From: a virus
Length of the DNA stretch: 64,000 nucleotides
Direction: 5' to 3' (one strand)
IMG/VR virus record: IMGVR_UViG_3300032285_001316
Location: 29,152-93,151 of that record
Shown here: positions 44,278 through 54,609 of the stretch, piece after piece
How positions within the stretch are numbered: position 1 is the first letter of the stretch
Layout of the letters: every line of letters starts with the position of its first letter
Notes under the pieces: generated by a model
Seen by the model: the letters and a program-made list of their open reading frames with translations, nothing else
The model's database searches: none
What the model was told of the DNA's origin: nothing
Made by a program: the position numbers and the translations under genes

Positions 44278-45012
44278 ATGTGCACTATAGAAAACTGCGA
44301 AAAAGAGACACATTCAAAGGGGCTGTGCCAAGCGCACTACCGACAAGAATTGCGGCGTGCCCGAGGCCTTAAAAAACCAGGGCCAAAGCCAGACCCCACT
44401 AAATTCCGTTCACGGCATAACCCCGACAACCCCTCTCGTTCTCGTGAGCCTAAGGGGCGCTCTCTCAAAGAAGAGTGTGTCTGGGGGCACGCATACGCCG
44501 AGCACGGGACTGTTCGAGGAGACGGGAAGCGCATCTGTAAAGAGTGCCAGCGTATTCGCACAGAAAAGTATCGCAATAAAGTTTCTCCAGACCGTAAACG
44601 CTGGGAGAGCAAAGAAGTACGTCTAGCCTCTAAGGAAAAGCGCAAGGCGGATAAAGAATACCGACAGACGCACTGCAAACGTGGGCATGAATACACCGAA
44701 GAAAATACAATTTATTATGAGAAGTTTCGTCATTGCCGTAGCTGTAGCCGCATTCGTCAACTAGAACGCAACTACGGCGTTACTGAGCAACACGTAGAGG
44801 AGATGCTTTCTAACCAAGAGAGTTCTTGCGCGATTTGTAAAGTGCCATTTGAGGGAACCCCTCGCGTAGATCACGACCATGAAACAGGGGACGTGCGCGG
44901 TCTTCTATGCCATTCCTGCAATACTCTCTTAGGGCACGCTAAAGATAGCGTCGAAACGCTTAAATCAGCTATTGAATACCTTGAGAAGTTTAGCGACAAA
45001 ACTGCAGAGTAA
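44278..45012 (+). CDS. Endo VII/HNH-type nuclease, likely homing endonuclease
   Basis: 244 residues. N-terminal zinc knuckle (CTIENCEKETHSKGLCQAHY), two Cys-His repeats (CVWGHAYAEHGTVRGDGKRI ... CKEC; CKRGHEYTEENTIYYEKFRH ... CRSC), and a C-terminal recombination endonuclease VII domain: SCAICKVPFEGTPRVDHDHE, TGDVRGLLCHSCNTLLGHA. The tandem Cys-His repeats should recognise DNA. No ribosome site; a large hairpin stands 4 bases upstream. Inserted between capsid and head genes, typical for free-standing homing nucleases. Confidence 0.82.
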   Translation: MCTIENCEKETHSKGLCQAHYRQELRRARGLKKPGPKPDPTKFRSRHNPDNPSRSREPKGRSLKEECVWGHAYAEHGTVRGDGKRICKECQRIRTEKYRNKVSPDRKRWESKEVRLASKEKRKADKEYRQTHCKRGHEYTEENTIYYEKFRHCRSCSRIRQLERNYGVTEQHVEEMLSNQESSCAICKVPFEGTPRVDHDHETGDVRGLLCHSCNTLLGHAKDSVETLKSAIEYLEKFSDKTAE

Positions 45013-45079
45013 TACGTAAAACTTAATAAGTAACTGTGTTTTCAACACAAACAAAATCAAACAAGGAAGATAAACTATC

Positions 45080-45460
45080 GTGGCAACTAAACCAACTAGT
45101 CCTATGGACGCAACAGGACGCGCAGCTGAAGAAGCTGCTAAGCGTAACGCAAAAGAACTCGCAGACCGCAAAGAGGAACTCTCTATTGCTCGAGCTGCTG
45201 AGGAAGAGCTTCTTGAGAACGCGGTCTTTGACCCCAAGAAGCCAGATGCCCCTATTCTGATCGACGAGATCGAAGAGGTTGGCGTATCTCTCAAGAATGA
45301 AAAGGTGGTTATTCGTACCCACCAGGACATTGAGGACATGACGTACGGTGTAATCAACGGCACTCCGCAGAGCTACACCTTTAAGGCTGGGGTTAAGTAC
45401 TCGGTTCCTAAGGACCTGGCACTTTACCTCCAGGGCCTTGGCTATCTCTGGATCGCCTAA
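45080..45460 (+). CDS. Unknown protein after the capsid region
   Basis: 126 residues from GTG behind AAGGAAG. Helical acidic first half (RAAEEAAKRNAKELADRKEE), then strands (VGVSLKNEKVVIRTHQDIED, FKAGVKYSVPKDLALYLQGL). The second half resembles small head-to-tail joining proteins of actinophages that follow the capsid gene, but assignment is not certain. Followed by a strong terminator. Confidence 0.6.
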   Translation: MATKPTSPMDATGRAAEEAAKRNAKELADRKEELSIARAAEEELLENAVFDPKKPDAPILIDEIEEVGVSLKNEKVVIRTHQDIEDMTYGVINGTPQSYTFKAGVKYSVPKDLALYLQGLGYLWIA

Positions 45461-45474
45461 TCCCTAACTAAACT

Positions 45475-45523
45475 GTCCGTCTCGCTGGTCATCTGCCCTC
45501 CTCACCAGCGAGGCGGACTTTTG
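45475..45523 (+). terminator. Strong intrinsic terminator
   Basis: GTCCGTCTCGCTGGT pairs with ACCAGCGAGGCGGAC (one G-U, 15 bp) around a 14-base loop, followed by TTTTG. Ends the head-gene transcript. Confidence 0.9.
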
Positions 45524-45580
45524 CTATGTAATCGCCCCAGTTATAGGCGAAAATTAATAGATAGAATCTTCGGAGGATTT

Positions 45581-46663
45581 ATGGCCACGCTTGATAGCCT
45601 CATCAATAGAGTGCGCGTTGAACTCGGTGATCTGGGTAAGTCCTTCGTTACTCAGTTTGTAGCCGATGGTAGCACCAACCGCTTCAAGCTCCACTACTCT
45701 CCTCTTGATGGCAATGGCATTATGGTATTCAAGAATGGTGTGGATATCTCCAACGAGTGCTCTGTAGAGGAATCTACTGGTGTTTTGGTAACGGACACTC
45801 TTCCTGCAGATGGTGATGAGTTCACCGTTAGCGGAACCTACTACCGCTACTTCACCGCATCTGAAATGGGGATGCTGGTAAACGACGCTCTGGTGCAGCA
45901 CACAGGCCGTACCACAGACTCCGTAGGACGCCAGATAACGGTGGCTAACCTACCCGTCATTGAGGAATATCCCGTAGCTATTTACGCCGTCACACTGGCC
46001 CTCTACACGCTTGCTACAGACTCCGCATTTGACATTGACATCCAGGCTCCAGATGGTGTGACTATTCCCCGTGCTGAGCGTTACCGTCAGCTCATGGAAA
46101 TGGTACAGACACGTCGTGAGCAGTACCGTGAACTGTGCACCTACCTGGGTGTCGGTATGTACAAGATTGACGTACTCAGCCTTCGCCGTGTTTCTAAGGC
46201 TACAGGCCGTTACGTTCCTGAGTACAAGCCACAGGAAGTCGACGACCGCTCCTACCCACAGCGGGTACACATTCCAGAGCCTACGTATGGCGACCAGCCT
46301 GCAGAGTGGCCCACCAACGGTGGCGAGTTTACCGCTTATCAGGGGCGCGCGTTTAGTGCTGACGTTGCCTTTAGTGGAACGTTTGACTCAAGTACAAGCT
46401 TTATCGCTCGTTTGCTAAACCAGCGAGGCAGCGTTGTCCATGTTATGGACTTTGATCTTTCAGTAACTGATGATGGATCAGGTAACTACGTGGCGACATT
46501 AAGCCTGACTCCAGACCAAACGCTCTTGTTGGCCAACCGTACATACTGGTCGATTGAACTTGTTGATCCCAACAACACTGACCCTAATAGTGGAACGTAC
46601 TTGCCTAATGAGATCAGGGGAGGCAACTTCTTCACGGTTCGTGCAAGTGAGGTAGTTCTTTAA
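45581..46663 (+). CDS. Structural protein with C-terminal BppU-like domain
   Basis: 360 residues; ATG at 45581 behind GGAGG is preferred to the in-frame 45521. The N-terminal part ([35 protein letters not shown]) is seen in baseplate or fibre-linked phage proteins. The C-terminal 100 residues ([39 protein letters not shown]) resemble the BppU-type immunoglobulin-like domain that carries receptor-binding proteins. It directly precedes the fibres, so an adaptor to the baseplate is likely. Confidence 0.6.
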   Translation: MATLDSLINRVRVELGDLGKSFVTQFVADGSTNRFKLHYSPLDGNGIMVFKNGVDISNECSVEESTGVLVTDTLPADGDEFTVSGTYYRYFTASEMGMLVNDALVQHTGRTTDSVGRQITVANLPVIEEYPVAIYAVTLALYTLATDSAFDIDIQAPDGVTIPRAERYRQLMEMVQTRREQYRELCTYLGVGMYKIDVLSLRRVSKATGRYVPEYKPQEVDDRSYPQRVHIPEPTYGDQPAEWPTNGGEFTAYQGRAFSADVAFSGTFDSSTSFIARLLNQRGSVVHVMDFDLSVTDDGSGNYVATLSLTPDQTLLLANRTYWSIELVDPNNTDPNSGTYLPNEIRGGNFFTVRASEVVL

Positions 46664-49245
46664 TGGCTATTAACCCTGATGCCCCCAAATATCCTGAAAC
46701 AGACACTGACCTCCTTCAGAACGGTTCTCAGGCAGAACTTCATCCCCCAATTCCTCCTTATAGCAGCCCCGATTACCAGGTTCCTAATGATCAGGTTCAG
46801 CCTGAGGTAGACATCGACCTGCTTCCTGGAGTTCCAGGGCAAAGAGGTGCGACTGGTCCTACAGGTCCCGCAGGTCCCGCAGGTGTATCCACCGCTAGTG
46901 CCCCCATCTCTGTAGACTCTAGCCACAACATCACTATTAACCAGAGTGGGTTTAACCACCTTGGTAATCTGCAGTACTTGCAGATGGATGTAAGTCAGAA
47001 TTACCGTTCGCAGGCCCCAGGTCAGCTTGCGTGGAATGATAACGACGGTACTCTTGAGTTCCAGATGAAGGATGGCGATGCAAACCTTCAGATCGGCCAA
47101 GAACTCAACACCCGTGTCCGTAATGGCACAAGCTCTGTCATTCCTAACGGAACAGCTGTATTTGTTCAGGGGTCAGATAATGACCACATGGTAGTAGCCC
47201 CCATCATTGCTGGGGATCAGGATTCGTCGGATGCCTTCCTTGGCGTTATGACTCAGGACCTCGCAGTAAACGGCGTTGGATACTGTACGACATACGGCAT
47301 CATCCACAACCTGAATACTTCAGCACTGCATGAGGGAAGTCTGATCTACACGGATCCAACGACAAACGGTGCGTTGACGACCAATCTTCCTACCTGGCCA
47401 TACTACGGAATAATCGTCGGTGTGTGTTTGTTCCAGGACTCCACTGCTGGGCAAATCTTTGTGCAGTCAAAATACCTGCCGTCACTGGATGAGGTCCAGA
47501 GCGTTTCTCTAACAAACGTCCAGGATAACGACCGCTTGGCGTTTGATGCGCTGACTCAAAGCTGGATAAACAAGCCTGCAGACTCAGGTCCTACTGGTCC
47601 TCGGGGTGCGACTGGCCCCACAGGTCCTCAGGGTCCCACTGGAGCACGCGGTTCTGATGGCTACGTAGGTGCGGATGGAGCTACAGGGCCGACTGGTCCT
47701 CGTGGTTCAAACGGAGCTACTGGACCCACTGGACCTCAGGGTGTCCAGGGAAATCAAGGTATTCAGGGAAACCAGGGTATTCAGGGACCGACTGGACCAA
47801 CAGGCCCTCAGGGACCCACTGGTCCTACAGGGGCACAGGGTGTCCAGGGTGTGCAGGGTGTTACAGGTCCCACTGGCCCGATTGGTGCGACTGGTCCTCA
47901 AGGAACTCAGGGTGCACAAGGTATTCAAGGACAGCAGGGTATCCAAGGTCCTACTGGACCTACTGGACCCACTGGAGCAACTGGAGCTGTTGGCCCAACT
48001 GGGCCCACAGGTGCGCAAGGTATTCAGGGAATTCAAGGACCTACTGGTCCCACAGGTGCTCAGGGAGTACAGGGTCCGACTGGTCCGACGGGTGCTCAGG
48101 GCATTCAGGGCGTAACTGGTCCAACGGGAGCTACAGGAGCAGTAGGAGCTACGGGTCCCACTGGTCCGACAGGCGCTCAAGGTATTCAAGGTATTCAGGG
48201 CGTCACGGGTCCAACAGGTGCCACAGGTGCAACAGGCCCCACTGGACCCACTGGTGCAGTTGGCTCTACTGGACCCCAGGGTGTCCAGGGTATTCAGGGT
48301 AACGTCGGCCCAACAGGTCCTACTGGGGCAACTGGAGCTACAGGACCTACAGGACCTACTGGTCCAACGGGTGCTCAAGGTATCCAAGGTGCCACTGGTC
48401 CGACAGGTGCGCAGGGAATCCAGGGTGTTACAGGACTTACTGGGTCTACTGGCCCTCAAGGACCTACAGGTTCACAGGGACCAACTGGCTCAACGGGTCC
48501 TACAGGCCCTACGGGTGCGCAAGCCGAGATTACACATTCAGATTCAGCTCCTGGGTCTCCTTATAATGGTCAGCTTTGGTTTGACACAGCAAACAACCGA
48601 TTGTTCATTTGGTACGTTGACGTTGACTCTGCTCAGTGGGTAGAAGTTTCTGCAGGTTACGCTAACAACTTAGAAGCAACTACGGACATTACTCCTGCTG
48701 CTGACAACACTTACGCTTTGGGAAATTCGTCTTATCGTTGGAAAGATATTTATCTAGGTCCTGGTACTTTATATATTACCGACCAGACTCTGCGCACTGA
48801 TGCTGCCATTACCGTAAACAATGGAGTGTTCAACATCGGTGGTGTTGTTCAAGCACAACTACCGCACCTTGCAGTCACTGACCTTACTTTTTCAGACGGC
48901 ACCGTTCAGACTACCGCAGGGAATGGGACTATAAGAACTGCTACGCCTGGTAACTCCGTAAGAATAGACATGTCCGTTGATAGTATCGTCCACATTCACG
49001 TTACCTCGGGAACTCTTACAGTTACTTTATCTAACCTTACTGCGGGTAGAACTTGTGAGTTATTGGTCATGTACGGAAACACTTCTGGGGCACAGGTTTT
49101 GCACGGAATAACTGGGGCTTATCAATCCAGCAACTCATCAAATGGTCAGTCTTTTTTCTTGCCAACTAAACAGTTCAGTTCTTACAGGTATTACTGTGTA
49201 GACGGTACTCTTGCAAATACCTTCGTAGTAGGGCAGATCATCTAA
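46663..49245 (+). CDS. Collagen-like tail fibre 1
   Basis: 860 residues, overlapping the previous gene by one base. A short Gly-x-y stretch ([16 protein letters not shown]) near residue 60 precedes a globular domain (about 75-305), then about 310 residues of unbroken Gly-x-y triplets, mostly GPTGPTG, GPQG and GIQG. After the collagen, [20 protein letters not shown] is a small beta module and the last 200 residues form the tip, with an [12 protein letters not shown] segment. Triple-helical phage fibres expose receptor-binding tips. Large and repetitive at the DNA level. Confidence 0.85.
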   Translation: MAINPDAPKYPETDTDLLQNGSQAELHPPIPPYSSPDYQVPNDQVQPEVDIDLLPGVPGQRGATGPTGPAGPAGVSTASAPISVDSSHNITINQSGFNHLGNLQYLQMDVSQNYRSQAPGQLAWNDNDGTLEFQMKDGDANLQIGQELNTRVRNGTSSVIPNGTAVFVQGSDNDHMVVAPIIAGDQDSSDAFLGVMTQDLAVNGVGYCTTYGIIHNLNTSALHEGSLIYTDPTTNGALTTNLPTWPYYGIIVGVCLFQDSTAGQIFVQSKYLPSLDEVQSVSLTNVQDNDRLAFDALTQSWINKPADSGPTGPRGATGPTGPQGPTGARGSDGYVGADGATGPTGPRGSNGATGPTGPQGVQGNQGIQGNQGIQGPTGPTGPQGPTGPTGAQGVQGVQGVTGPTGPIGATGPQGTQGAQGIQGQQGIQGPTGPTGPTGATGAVGPTGPTGAQGIQGIQGPTGPTGAQGVQGPTGPTGAQGIQGVTGPTGATGAVGATGPTGPTGAQGIQGIQGVTGPTGATGATGPTGPTGAVGSTGPQGVQGIQGNVGPTGPTGATGATGPTGPTGPTGAQGIQGATGPTGAQGIQGVTGLTGSTGPQGPTGSQGPTGSTGPTGPTGAQAEITHSDSAPGSPYNGQLWFDTANNRLFIWYVDVDSAQWVEVSAGYANNLEATTDITPAADNTYALGNSSYRWKDIYLGPGTLYITDQTLRTDAAITVNNGVFNIGGVVQAQLPHLAVTDLTFSDGTVQTTAGNGTIRTATPGNSVRIDMSVDSIVHIHVTSGTLTVTLSNLTAGRTCELLVMYGNTSGAQVLHGITGAYQSSNSSNGQSFFLPTKQFSSYRYYCVDGTLANTFVVGQII
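47587..48522 (+). repeat. Collagen repeat tract of fibre 1
   Basis: Nine-base periodicity encoding Gly-x-y triplets without interruption. The DNA contains a 63-base block (48115-48177) identical to one in fibre 2. Long open frames on the opposite strand are a by-product of the periodicity. Confidence 0.85.
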
Positions 49246-51638
49246 TGGCAGTCAACTTTCCTAACAGCCCAACAGTGGGCCAGAAATTCACGGTAAATAA
49301 TGTTACGCGTGAATGGAATGGTACTGCTTGGATTTCCATTGCCTCAGTAATCCAAGGACCTACTGGACCGCAAGGACCTCAGGGTACATCCATCAACCTC
49401 AAGGGAACTAAGGCAACCGTTGGCGACCTTCCTTCATTGGGAAACATAGTTAACGACGCATGGATTGTTACCGCTGATGGTGACCTTTACGTGTGGAGCG
49501 GTACAGCTTGGGTTAATGTCGGCCAGATTGTTGGTCCTCAAGGCCCTACTGGACCAGAGGGCCCTACTGGCCCTGTTGGCCCTACAGGTAGCGCAGGCAT
49601 TACGGGTGATACTGGTCCAACGGGAGCTACAGGAGCAGTAGGAGCTACGGGTCCCACTGGTCCGACAGGCGCTACAGGCCCCCAGGGAGCTACAGGACCG
49701 ACTGGTACACAAGGAATCGAAGGACCGACAGGACCGCAGGGTATCCAGGGAATTCAGGGTGTGACTGGTCCTACAGGTCCTCAGGGAATCCAGGGTGTTA
49801 CAGGACCCACGGGACCCCAGGGTGTCCAGGGTATTCAGGGTACTCAGGGTATCCAAGGTGTTACTGGACCCACTGGACCTCAGGGGATTACAGGCCCCAC
49901 GGGACCCCAAGGTATTCAGGGCGTAATAGGACCAACTGGACCGACTGGACCACAAGGTATTCAGGGTATTCAGGGTGTGACTGGACCCACAGGTCCTACT
50001 GGGGCTACTGGTCTTACTGGAGACACTGGCCCTACTGGACCTATGGGCCCGACAGGACCTACAGGTGCTCAAGGTACTCAAGGTGTGCAGGGCGTAACAG
50101 GCCCGACAGGCGCTCAAGGTATCCAAGGTACCCAAGGTGTGACTGGCCCTATTGGAGCGCAAGGTCCCACTGGACCCACTGGTGCTCAGGGACCTCAGGG
50201 TGCTCAAGGTAACATTGGACCCACTGGCCCCACTGGTGCTACTGGCCTCACAGGTGATACAGGTCCAACAGGACCCCAGGGTGTTCAAGGTGTTCAAGGG
50301 CCGACAGGTCCTACAGGAGCAACTGGTGCCCAAGGAGCTACTGGTCCTACAGGACCACAAGGTAACCAGGGTATCCAGGGTATTCAAGGTATCCAGGGCG
50401 TAACTGGCCCTACGGGACCAACGGGCGCTACTGGTGCCACAGGTATTCAGGGTCCGACAGGCCCCACAGGCGCGACTGGTGCTGCATCAACTGTTACTGG
50501 TCCGACAGGTCCAACAGGTGCCACTGGTTCGACGGGTGCCACTGGCCCTACTGGTCCGACAGGCCCCACTGGTCCACAGGGTATTCCTGGTAACAACGGA
50601 TCCACAGGAGCAACTGGTCCTACAGGACCCACTGGTCCGACAGGTGCTGCATCTACGGTTACTGGTCCTACTGGTCCGCAAGGTACTCAAGGCCCAACAG
50701 GTCCGACTGGTCCTACAGGCCCAAGTGCAAACATCTCTGCGACCAACACAGTTACTCAAGGACGTCTGAGCGGAGATGTCTCAGTAACCCCCAATGCAGA
50801 CCTAGTTGTCCCGTTTATTTCTGATTTTGATCCGAATAGTTGGTGGAATGCCAGCACCAAGAAGTTCACCCCAACAATTGCTGGATACTACAGCATGACT
50901 ATGCAGGTGTGGTGGACGGTTGCTGCAGTAACCAACAACCAGACCAATATCCAGATTCGCAAGAATAGTAACACCATTGCGATCAGTCAGATTCCAACCA
51001 CTACTAGCCAAGCAACGTATCAAAATACCACTAAGTTGGTGTACCTGAATGGTACGACAGACTACGTAGATTTTACAGCTTACACAGGTAATAGTTCTTC
51101 TCAGACTCTTCAGTGGGGTGGAAACTCCAACGGTCAGGGAACATTCTTCTCCGCCGCTCTGATGACTACGGGTATCGGTCCTACAGGTCCTACAGGTTCT
51201 ACGGGTGCGACAGGTAACACAGGTGCAACTGGCCCCACAGGACCTACAGGTCCCACGGGTGCGACAGGAGCAGCATCAACTGTCACAGGACCTACAGGTC
51301 CCACGGGTGCGACAGGAACCACGGGTGCCACAGGACCCACTGGCCCTAGCGGTGTCATTTCTGTTTCATCTCCCATTACAAACTCAGGCACATCCACATC
51401 CGCTACTATCGGCATTACCGTAGGATCTACTGGCGGAGTTCAAGCGTGGAACATCAATCTTGATAACATCGCTGCAGTAGCTGGAACTGGCTTCCTGAAG
51501 AAAACGGGAACCAGTACCTGGGGCCTGGACTCAAATACTTACATTACATCTCCCTCAACCCCATCTACTTATGACATCCTGAGCTATAATGGAACAACAT
51601 GGGTAACCACATCATCACTCGACGGAGGATCGGCTTAA
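49245..51638 (+). CDS. Collagen-like tail fibre 2
   Basis: 797 residues, overlapping fibre 1 by one base. N-terminus [20 protein letters not shown] and [20 protein letters not shown] form a small adaptor, then about 400 residues of Gly-x-y triplets, a globular beta-sandwich resembling a C1q/TNF-like jelly roll (about 505-640; [20 protein letters not shown]), a second short collagen run and a C-terminal module. The C1q-like fold after collagen is a classical receptor-binding layout. Likely a second fibre or an alternative tip. Confidence 0.82.
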   Translation: MAVNFPNSPTVGQKFTVNNVTREWNGTAWISIASVIQGPTGPQGPQGTSINLKGTKATVGDLPSLGNIVNDAWIVTADGDLYVWSGTAWVNVGQIVGPQGPTGPEGPTGPVGPTGSAGITGDTGPTGATGAVGATGPTGPTGATGPQGATGPTGTQGIEGPTGPQGIQGIQGVTGPTGPQGIQGVTGPTGPQGVQGIQGTQGIQGVTGPTGPQGITGPTGPQGIQGVIGPTGPTGPQGIQGIQGVTGPTGPTGATGLTGDTGPTGPMGPTGPTGAQGTQGVQGVTGPTGAQGIQGTQGVTGPIGAQGPTGPTGAQGPQGAQGNIGPTGPTGATGLTGDTGPTGPQGVQGVQGPTGPTGATGAQGATGPTGPQGNQGIQGIQGIQGVTGPTGPTGATGATGIQGPTGPTGATGAASTVTGPTGPTGATGSTGATGPTGPTGPTGPQGIPGNNGSTGATGPTGPTGPTGAASTVTGPTGPQGTQGPTGPTGPTGPSANISATNTVTQGRLSGDVSVTPNADLVVPFISDFDPNSWWNASTKKFTPTIAGYYSMTMQVWWTVAAVTNNQTNIQIRKNSNTIAISQIPTTTSQATYQNTTKLVYLNGTTDYVDFTAYTGNSSSQTLQWGGNSNGQGTFFSAALMTTGIGPTGPTGSTGATGNTGATGPTGPTGPTGATGAASTVTGPTGPTGATGTTGATGPTGPSGVISVSSPITNSGTSTSATIGITVGSTGGVQAWNINLDNIAAVAGTGFLKKTGTSTWGLDSNTYITSPSTPSTYDILSYNGTTWVTTSSLDGGSA
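49529..50735 (+). repeat. Main collagen repeat tract of fibre 2
   Basis: Uninterrupted Gly-x-y triplets; contains 49611-49673, a 63-base block identical to 48115-48177 in fibre 1. A second, shorter tract lies at about 51176-51352. Confidence 0.85.
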
Positions 51639-51639
51639 T

Positions 51640-52920
51640 ATGGCTAGAAAAGCCCTAATCCAGCTGCGTAGAGATACAGCAGCGAACTGGACTTCCGTCA
51701 ACCCCACCCTGGCAGCTGGTGAAATTGGTTTTGAGACGGATACAAGCAGGTTCAAGATTGGTACAGGCTCTGCTGCCTGGACAGCACTAAACTACAGTTC
51801 TAGCGGGGTAAGTGTTGGTGCTACGCCCCCCTCTACGCCTACTAATGGTAGTCCTTGGTTTAACACCAACGACGGTACGCTTTACATTTATTACACTGAC
51901 GCTAACTCTTCTCAGTGGGTTCAGATAAAGGCTAATTCTGCTCTGCAGTCGTCTATTCTTTCTCGCCTTGGCGCTTTGGAATCTCAGGCTATTGCTTTTG
52001 GATATCTCAGCCCCAACTACATTATTAATGGTGCTTTTGATTTTAATCAACGCGCTTTTACCAGCGCTACTACTAACGCCTCATGGGGGTTTGATAGGTG
52101 GCGTCTAGAAACTGATGGAACAGGTGCGACCTATTCTTCTCAGTCATTTACCCCAGGAACGGCCCCATTGGCAGCTGTTGAAGGTACGTCTTTTGCGCGC
52201 CTTGTAACTACTGGTCAATCTATTACTGGAACATACACTATTCTTCGCCAGCCAATTGAAGATGTACATACCCTGACTGGTCAAACAGTCACCGTTTCTT
52301 TCTGGGCCAAGTCTGCTTCGGGAACACCCAAGATTGCTGTTGAGTTTTATCAAAACTTTGGTACTGGAGGATCTTCAGCAGTATCGACCCCTTTTGGTGC
52401 AATTACCTTGACTGGTGGCACCGCATGGACTCGCTACTCAGTTACGGGTACCGTTCCAACTATTCTTGGAAAAACTTTTGGTGCTGGAAACTGTCTTGAG
52501 CTTTTGCTTTGGGTATCTGGTGGCAGCACTTTCGCTACAAGAAACTCCTCTATCGGTATCCAGTCGAACACGTTTGACGTTTGGGGTGTTCAGGTTGAGC
52601 AGGGTTCTGTTGCTACTGGCTTCCGTCGTAACGCTAACTCGTTACAGGGTGAACTAGCCGCATGCCAACGGTATTACCAAACGGGAAGAATCAGTTACGA
52701 CCAAGGATATGTTCCAGTCAACTCGGCGTGCGGGATGAACGTTGTATTTCCCGTTCCAATGCGGGCAACCCCGACGGATACTTACTCTTTTAGCGGAAGC
52801 AACTCTAGGCAAGGGGCTAACCGATTCTTGACAAATACTTCGTTGGGGCGTTATTGCCTTTCAAACAGTACGGCGGCTCTTACCGCTTATGAGGACTACA
52901 CAATGACTGCGGAACTTTAG
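51640..52920 (+). CDS. Tail fibre 3, receptor-binding-type tip
   Basis: 426 residues, one base after fibre 2. N-terminal RKALIQLRRDTAANWTSVNP with GEIGFETDTSRFKIGTG is the common phage fibre anchor; SPWFNTNDGTLYIYYTD is a beta module shared with the next fibres. The rest (IINGAFDFNQRAF ... FRRNANSLQGELAACQRYYQ) is a carbohydrate-binding-type jelly roll found again at 53189 and 54609. It ends in TMTAEL, whereas its relatives end in GFSAEL. Confidence 0.78.
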   Translation: MARKALIQLRRDTAANWTSVNPTLAAGEIGFETDTSRFKIGTGSAAWTALNYSSSGVSVGATPPSTPTNGSPWFNTNDGTLYIYYTDANSSQWVQIKANSALQSSILSRLGALESQAIAFGYLSPNYIINGAFDFNQRAFTSATTNASWGFDRWRLETDGTGATYSSQSFTPGTAPLAAVEGTSFARLVTTGQSITGTYTILRQPIEDVHTLTGQTVTVSFWAKSASGTPKIAVEFYQNFGTGGSSAVSTPFGAITLTGGTAWTRYSVTGTVPTILGKTFGAGNCLELLLWVSGGSTFATRNSSIGIQSNTFDVWGVQVEQGSVATGFRRNANSLQGELAACQRYYQTGRISYDQGYVPVNSACGMNVVFPVPMRATPTDTYSFSGSNSRQGANRFLTNTSLGRYCLSNSTAALTAYEDYTMTAEL

Positions 52921-52929
52921 GAGGTAAGC

Positions 52930-53043
52930 ATGGCTACTGTATCGCCTACGGGCATTTATTATCGGGCTGCTGGTGGTCTTACAGCATTTAGACCTTATGT
53001 TCTTCAAACTAGTGGTTATATTGGGATTAGTGCGGAGCTATAA
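52930..53043 (+). CDS. 37-residue orphan fibre C-terminus
   Basis: ATG with AGGAGG in front, then a short chain ending TSGYIGISAEL, nearly identical to the last residues of the fibre at 54609 (TSGYIGFSAEL) and like that at 53189 (TGAYLGFSAEL). The fibre just upstream lacks this ending. It looks like a 3' end detached from a fibre gene by recombination, now with its own start. Confidence 0.6.
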   Translation: MATVSPTGIYYRAAGGLTAFRPYVLQTSGYIGISAEL

Positions 53044-53189
53044 TGAAATACGAAACTATTACTATTGAATCTATTGGTAAATCTCAGGATTACATTATCA
53101 TTGATAAAGGTAATGATGAGTTTGAATCGTTCCCTGTAGATGAAACTAATCCTCGCTACATTCAATTTGTTGAGGAGAATAAGAAGTAA
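53043..53189 (+). CDS. Small fibre companion protein
   Basis: 48 residues with TAATG junctions on both sides. Contains ESFPVDETNPRYIQFVEEN, the pattern (S-x-P-x-D-x-x-N-x-x-Y-x-x-F) of small proteins that follow phage fibre genes and may help assembly. Related in position to the gene at 54403. Confidence 0.6.
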   Translation: MKYETITIESIGKSQDYIIIDKGNDEFESFPVDETNPRYIQFVEENKK

Positions 53190-54403
53190 TGGCTGCTTTA
53201 GACTTCCCATCTCCCGCGACTAACGGGCAAACGTACTCTAACTGGATCTATGACTCCAGTATTCCTGGATGGACTGCACAACCTGCATCGGTATCTGGTG
53301 CAACTGCTTCTGCAACTGCGCCTTCTTCCCCTAATGCTGGTGATCTCTGGTACAGCACCAATGAGGGTCTCCTGTACGTCTATTACAATGATGGTACTTC
53401 TTCTCAGTGGGTAGAAGTAAAGGCCAACTCCTATCTTGGCTCTACTCTTTCGGCTAGAACTGACGCTCTTGAAAATGGTTGGAAGAACTATCTGCTCAAT
53501 GGAGCTTTTGATATTTGGCAGCGCGGAACTTCTCAATCTACATCTGGGTATGGCTCTGCTGACAGGTGGTACGGCTTAGCGTACGGAACAACTACCCTTT
53601 CTCAAGAAACGTCTGATTTACCCACAGGTGTTAGGTATGGGATGAAGTGGGTAACCGCAGCGGCTTCCAGTTTTGTGCAAATTCATCAGCCCCTTGAAAC
53701 AGCCATGGTCATTCCTTTGCGTGGTCAAACAGTAACTTTTTCGTACTATGCAAAGGTAGCAGGTGGTTTTACAGGGAATCTAACCGCTGAAGTTCTGTAC
53801 AGCAATGCCACTACAGATGCCTCATACTCTGGAAATACAACAGCGGTAACAGTTACGGGAACTCCCTCGGCCCCAACATCTTGGGCTCGTCTCACCTTTA
53901 CTTTTACTGTTCCTTCAGATGCGCTAAGCCTTCGGGTTGGAGTTGTTCCTACGGCTGCACAGGCTTCTGGTGCAACAGTTAGGTTAGCAAATGTACAGTT
54001 GGAGGTGGGCGGTGCAGCTACTCCATTCCGCCGTGCTCACCCATCTATCCAGGCAGAACTTGCAGCATGCCAACGTTATTACTGGCGGCAGTACTCAACA
54101 CAAGCTTATTCAACGCTAACTACTTACGGAACAGCTCAGTCATCTACCGTAATTATGGCGGACTCAGTATTCCCTGTTCCTATGCGTGTTGCCCCAACTA
54201 GCGTAGACTTTTCATCGCTCCTTGGGTATGACGGGTTTGCTACTACTATCCCCGTACAGTCGGTGTCGCTTAACTTTTATAACAACTTTTCTGCTGGTGT
54301 CGCGTTTACCGTTAACTCCGCTGGTTTAACACAGGCGCGACCACACGTCATCATTTCAAATAACACAACGGGTGCATACCTTGGATTTAGTGCGGAGCTG
54401 TAA
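53189..54403 (+). CDS. Tail fibre 4, receptor-binding-type tip
   Basis: 404 residues. LDFPSPATNGQTYSNWIYDS anchor, DLWYSTNEGLLYVYYND module, then the jelly roll (YLLNGAFDIWQRGTSQS ... FRRAHPSIQAELAACQRYYW) and the ending AYLGFSAEL. Paralogue of fibres 3 and 5 by domain order. Probably a receptor-binding fibre or its adaptor. Confidence 0.78.
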   Translation: MAALDFPSPATNGQTYSNWIYDSSIPGWTAQPASVSGATASATAPSSPNAGDLWYSTNEGLLYVYYNDGTSSQWVEVKANSYLGSTLSARTDALENGWKNYLLNGAFDIWQRGTSQSTSGYGSADRWYGLAYGTTTLSQETSDLPTGVRYGMKWVTAAASSFVQIHQPLETAMVIPLRGQTVTFSYYAKVAGGFTGNLTAEVLYSNATTDASYSGNTTAVTVTGTPSAPTSWARLTFTFTVPSDALSLRVGVVPTAAQASGATVRLANVQLEVGGAATPFRRAHPSIQAELAACQRYYWRQYSTQAYSTLTTYGTAQSSTVIMADSVFPVPMRVAPTSVDFSSLLGYDGFATTIPVQSVSLNFYNNFSAGVAFTVNSAGLTQARPHVIISNNTTGAYLGFSAEL

Positions 54404-54609
54404 TGAAGTACATGATTGTTAAAACAGACTTTATGGGAACGCCTACGTTTTCTATCATGACGACTGAAGACGAAGTAGCAATGACGAGTTTTCCAGCCGT
54501 AGTGGGAAATCCTCACTATGACCTACTCCTTACTCAAGCAGGGCTTACTGATGAGCAGATGCTTGCCACTACTCCTGGCGTATGGAACGATCTTAAGGTG
54601 GTGGCTTAA
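54403..54609 (+). CDS. Small fibre companion protein
   Basis: 68 residues, TAATG at both ends. AMTSFPAVVGNPHYDLLLTQ and AGLTDEQMLATTPGVWNDL: a short beta-then-helix protein in the same place as the 53043 gene after a fibre. Possibly a fibre chaperone. Confidence 0.6.
   Translation: MKYMIVKTDFMGTPTFSIMTTEDEVAMTSFPAVVGNPHYDLLLTQAGLTDEQMLATTPGVWNDLKVVA

Noticed and set aside
47707-50387. Long open frames on the minus strand inside the collagen genes (up to 317 codons)
   Set aside because: They are produced by the nine-base Gly-x-y periodicity of the plus-strand genes; the peptides are Ser/Thr/Cys/Arg repeats with no ribosome sites.
47587-50735. Regular short repeats that could be taken for a CRISPR array
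   Set aside because: The repeats are in-frame codons for Gly-x-y triplets without spacer/repeat structure, and no cas genes are present.
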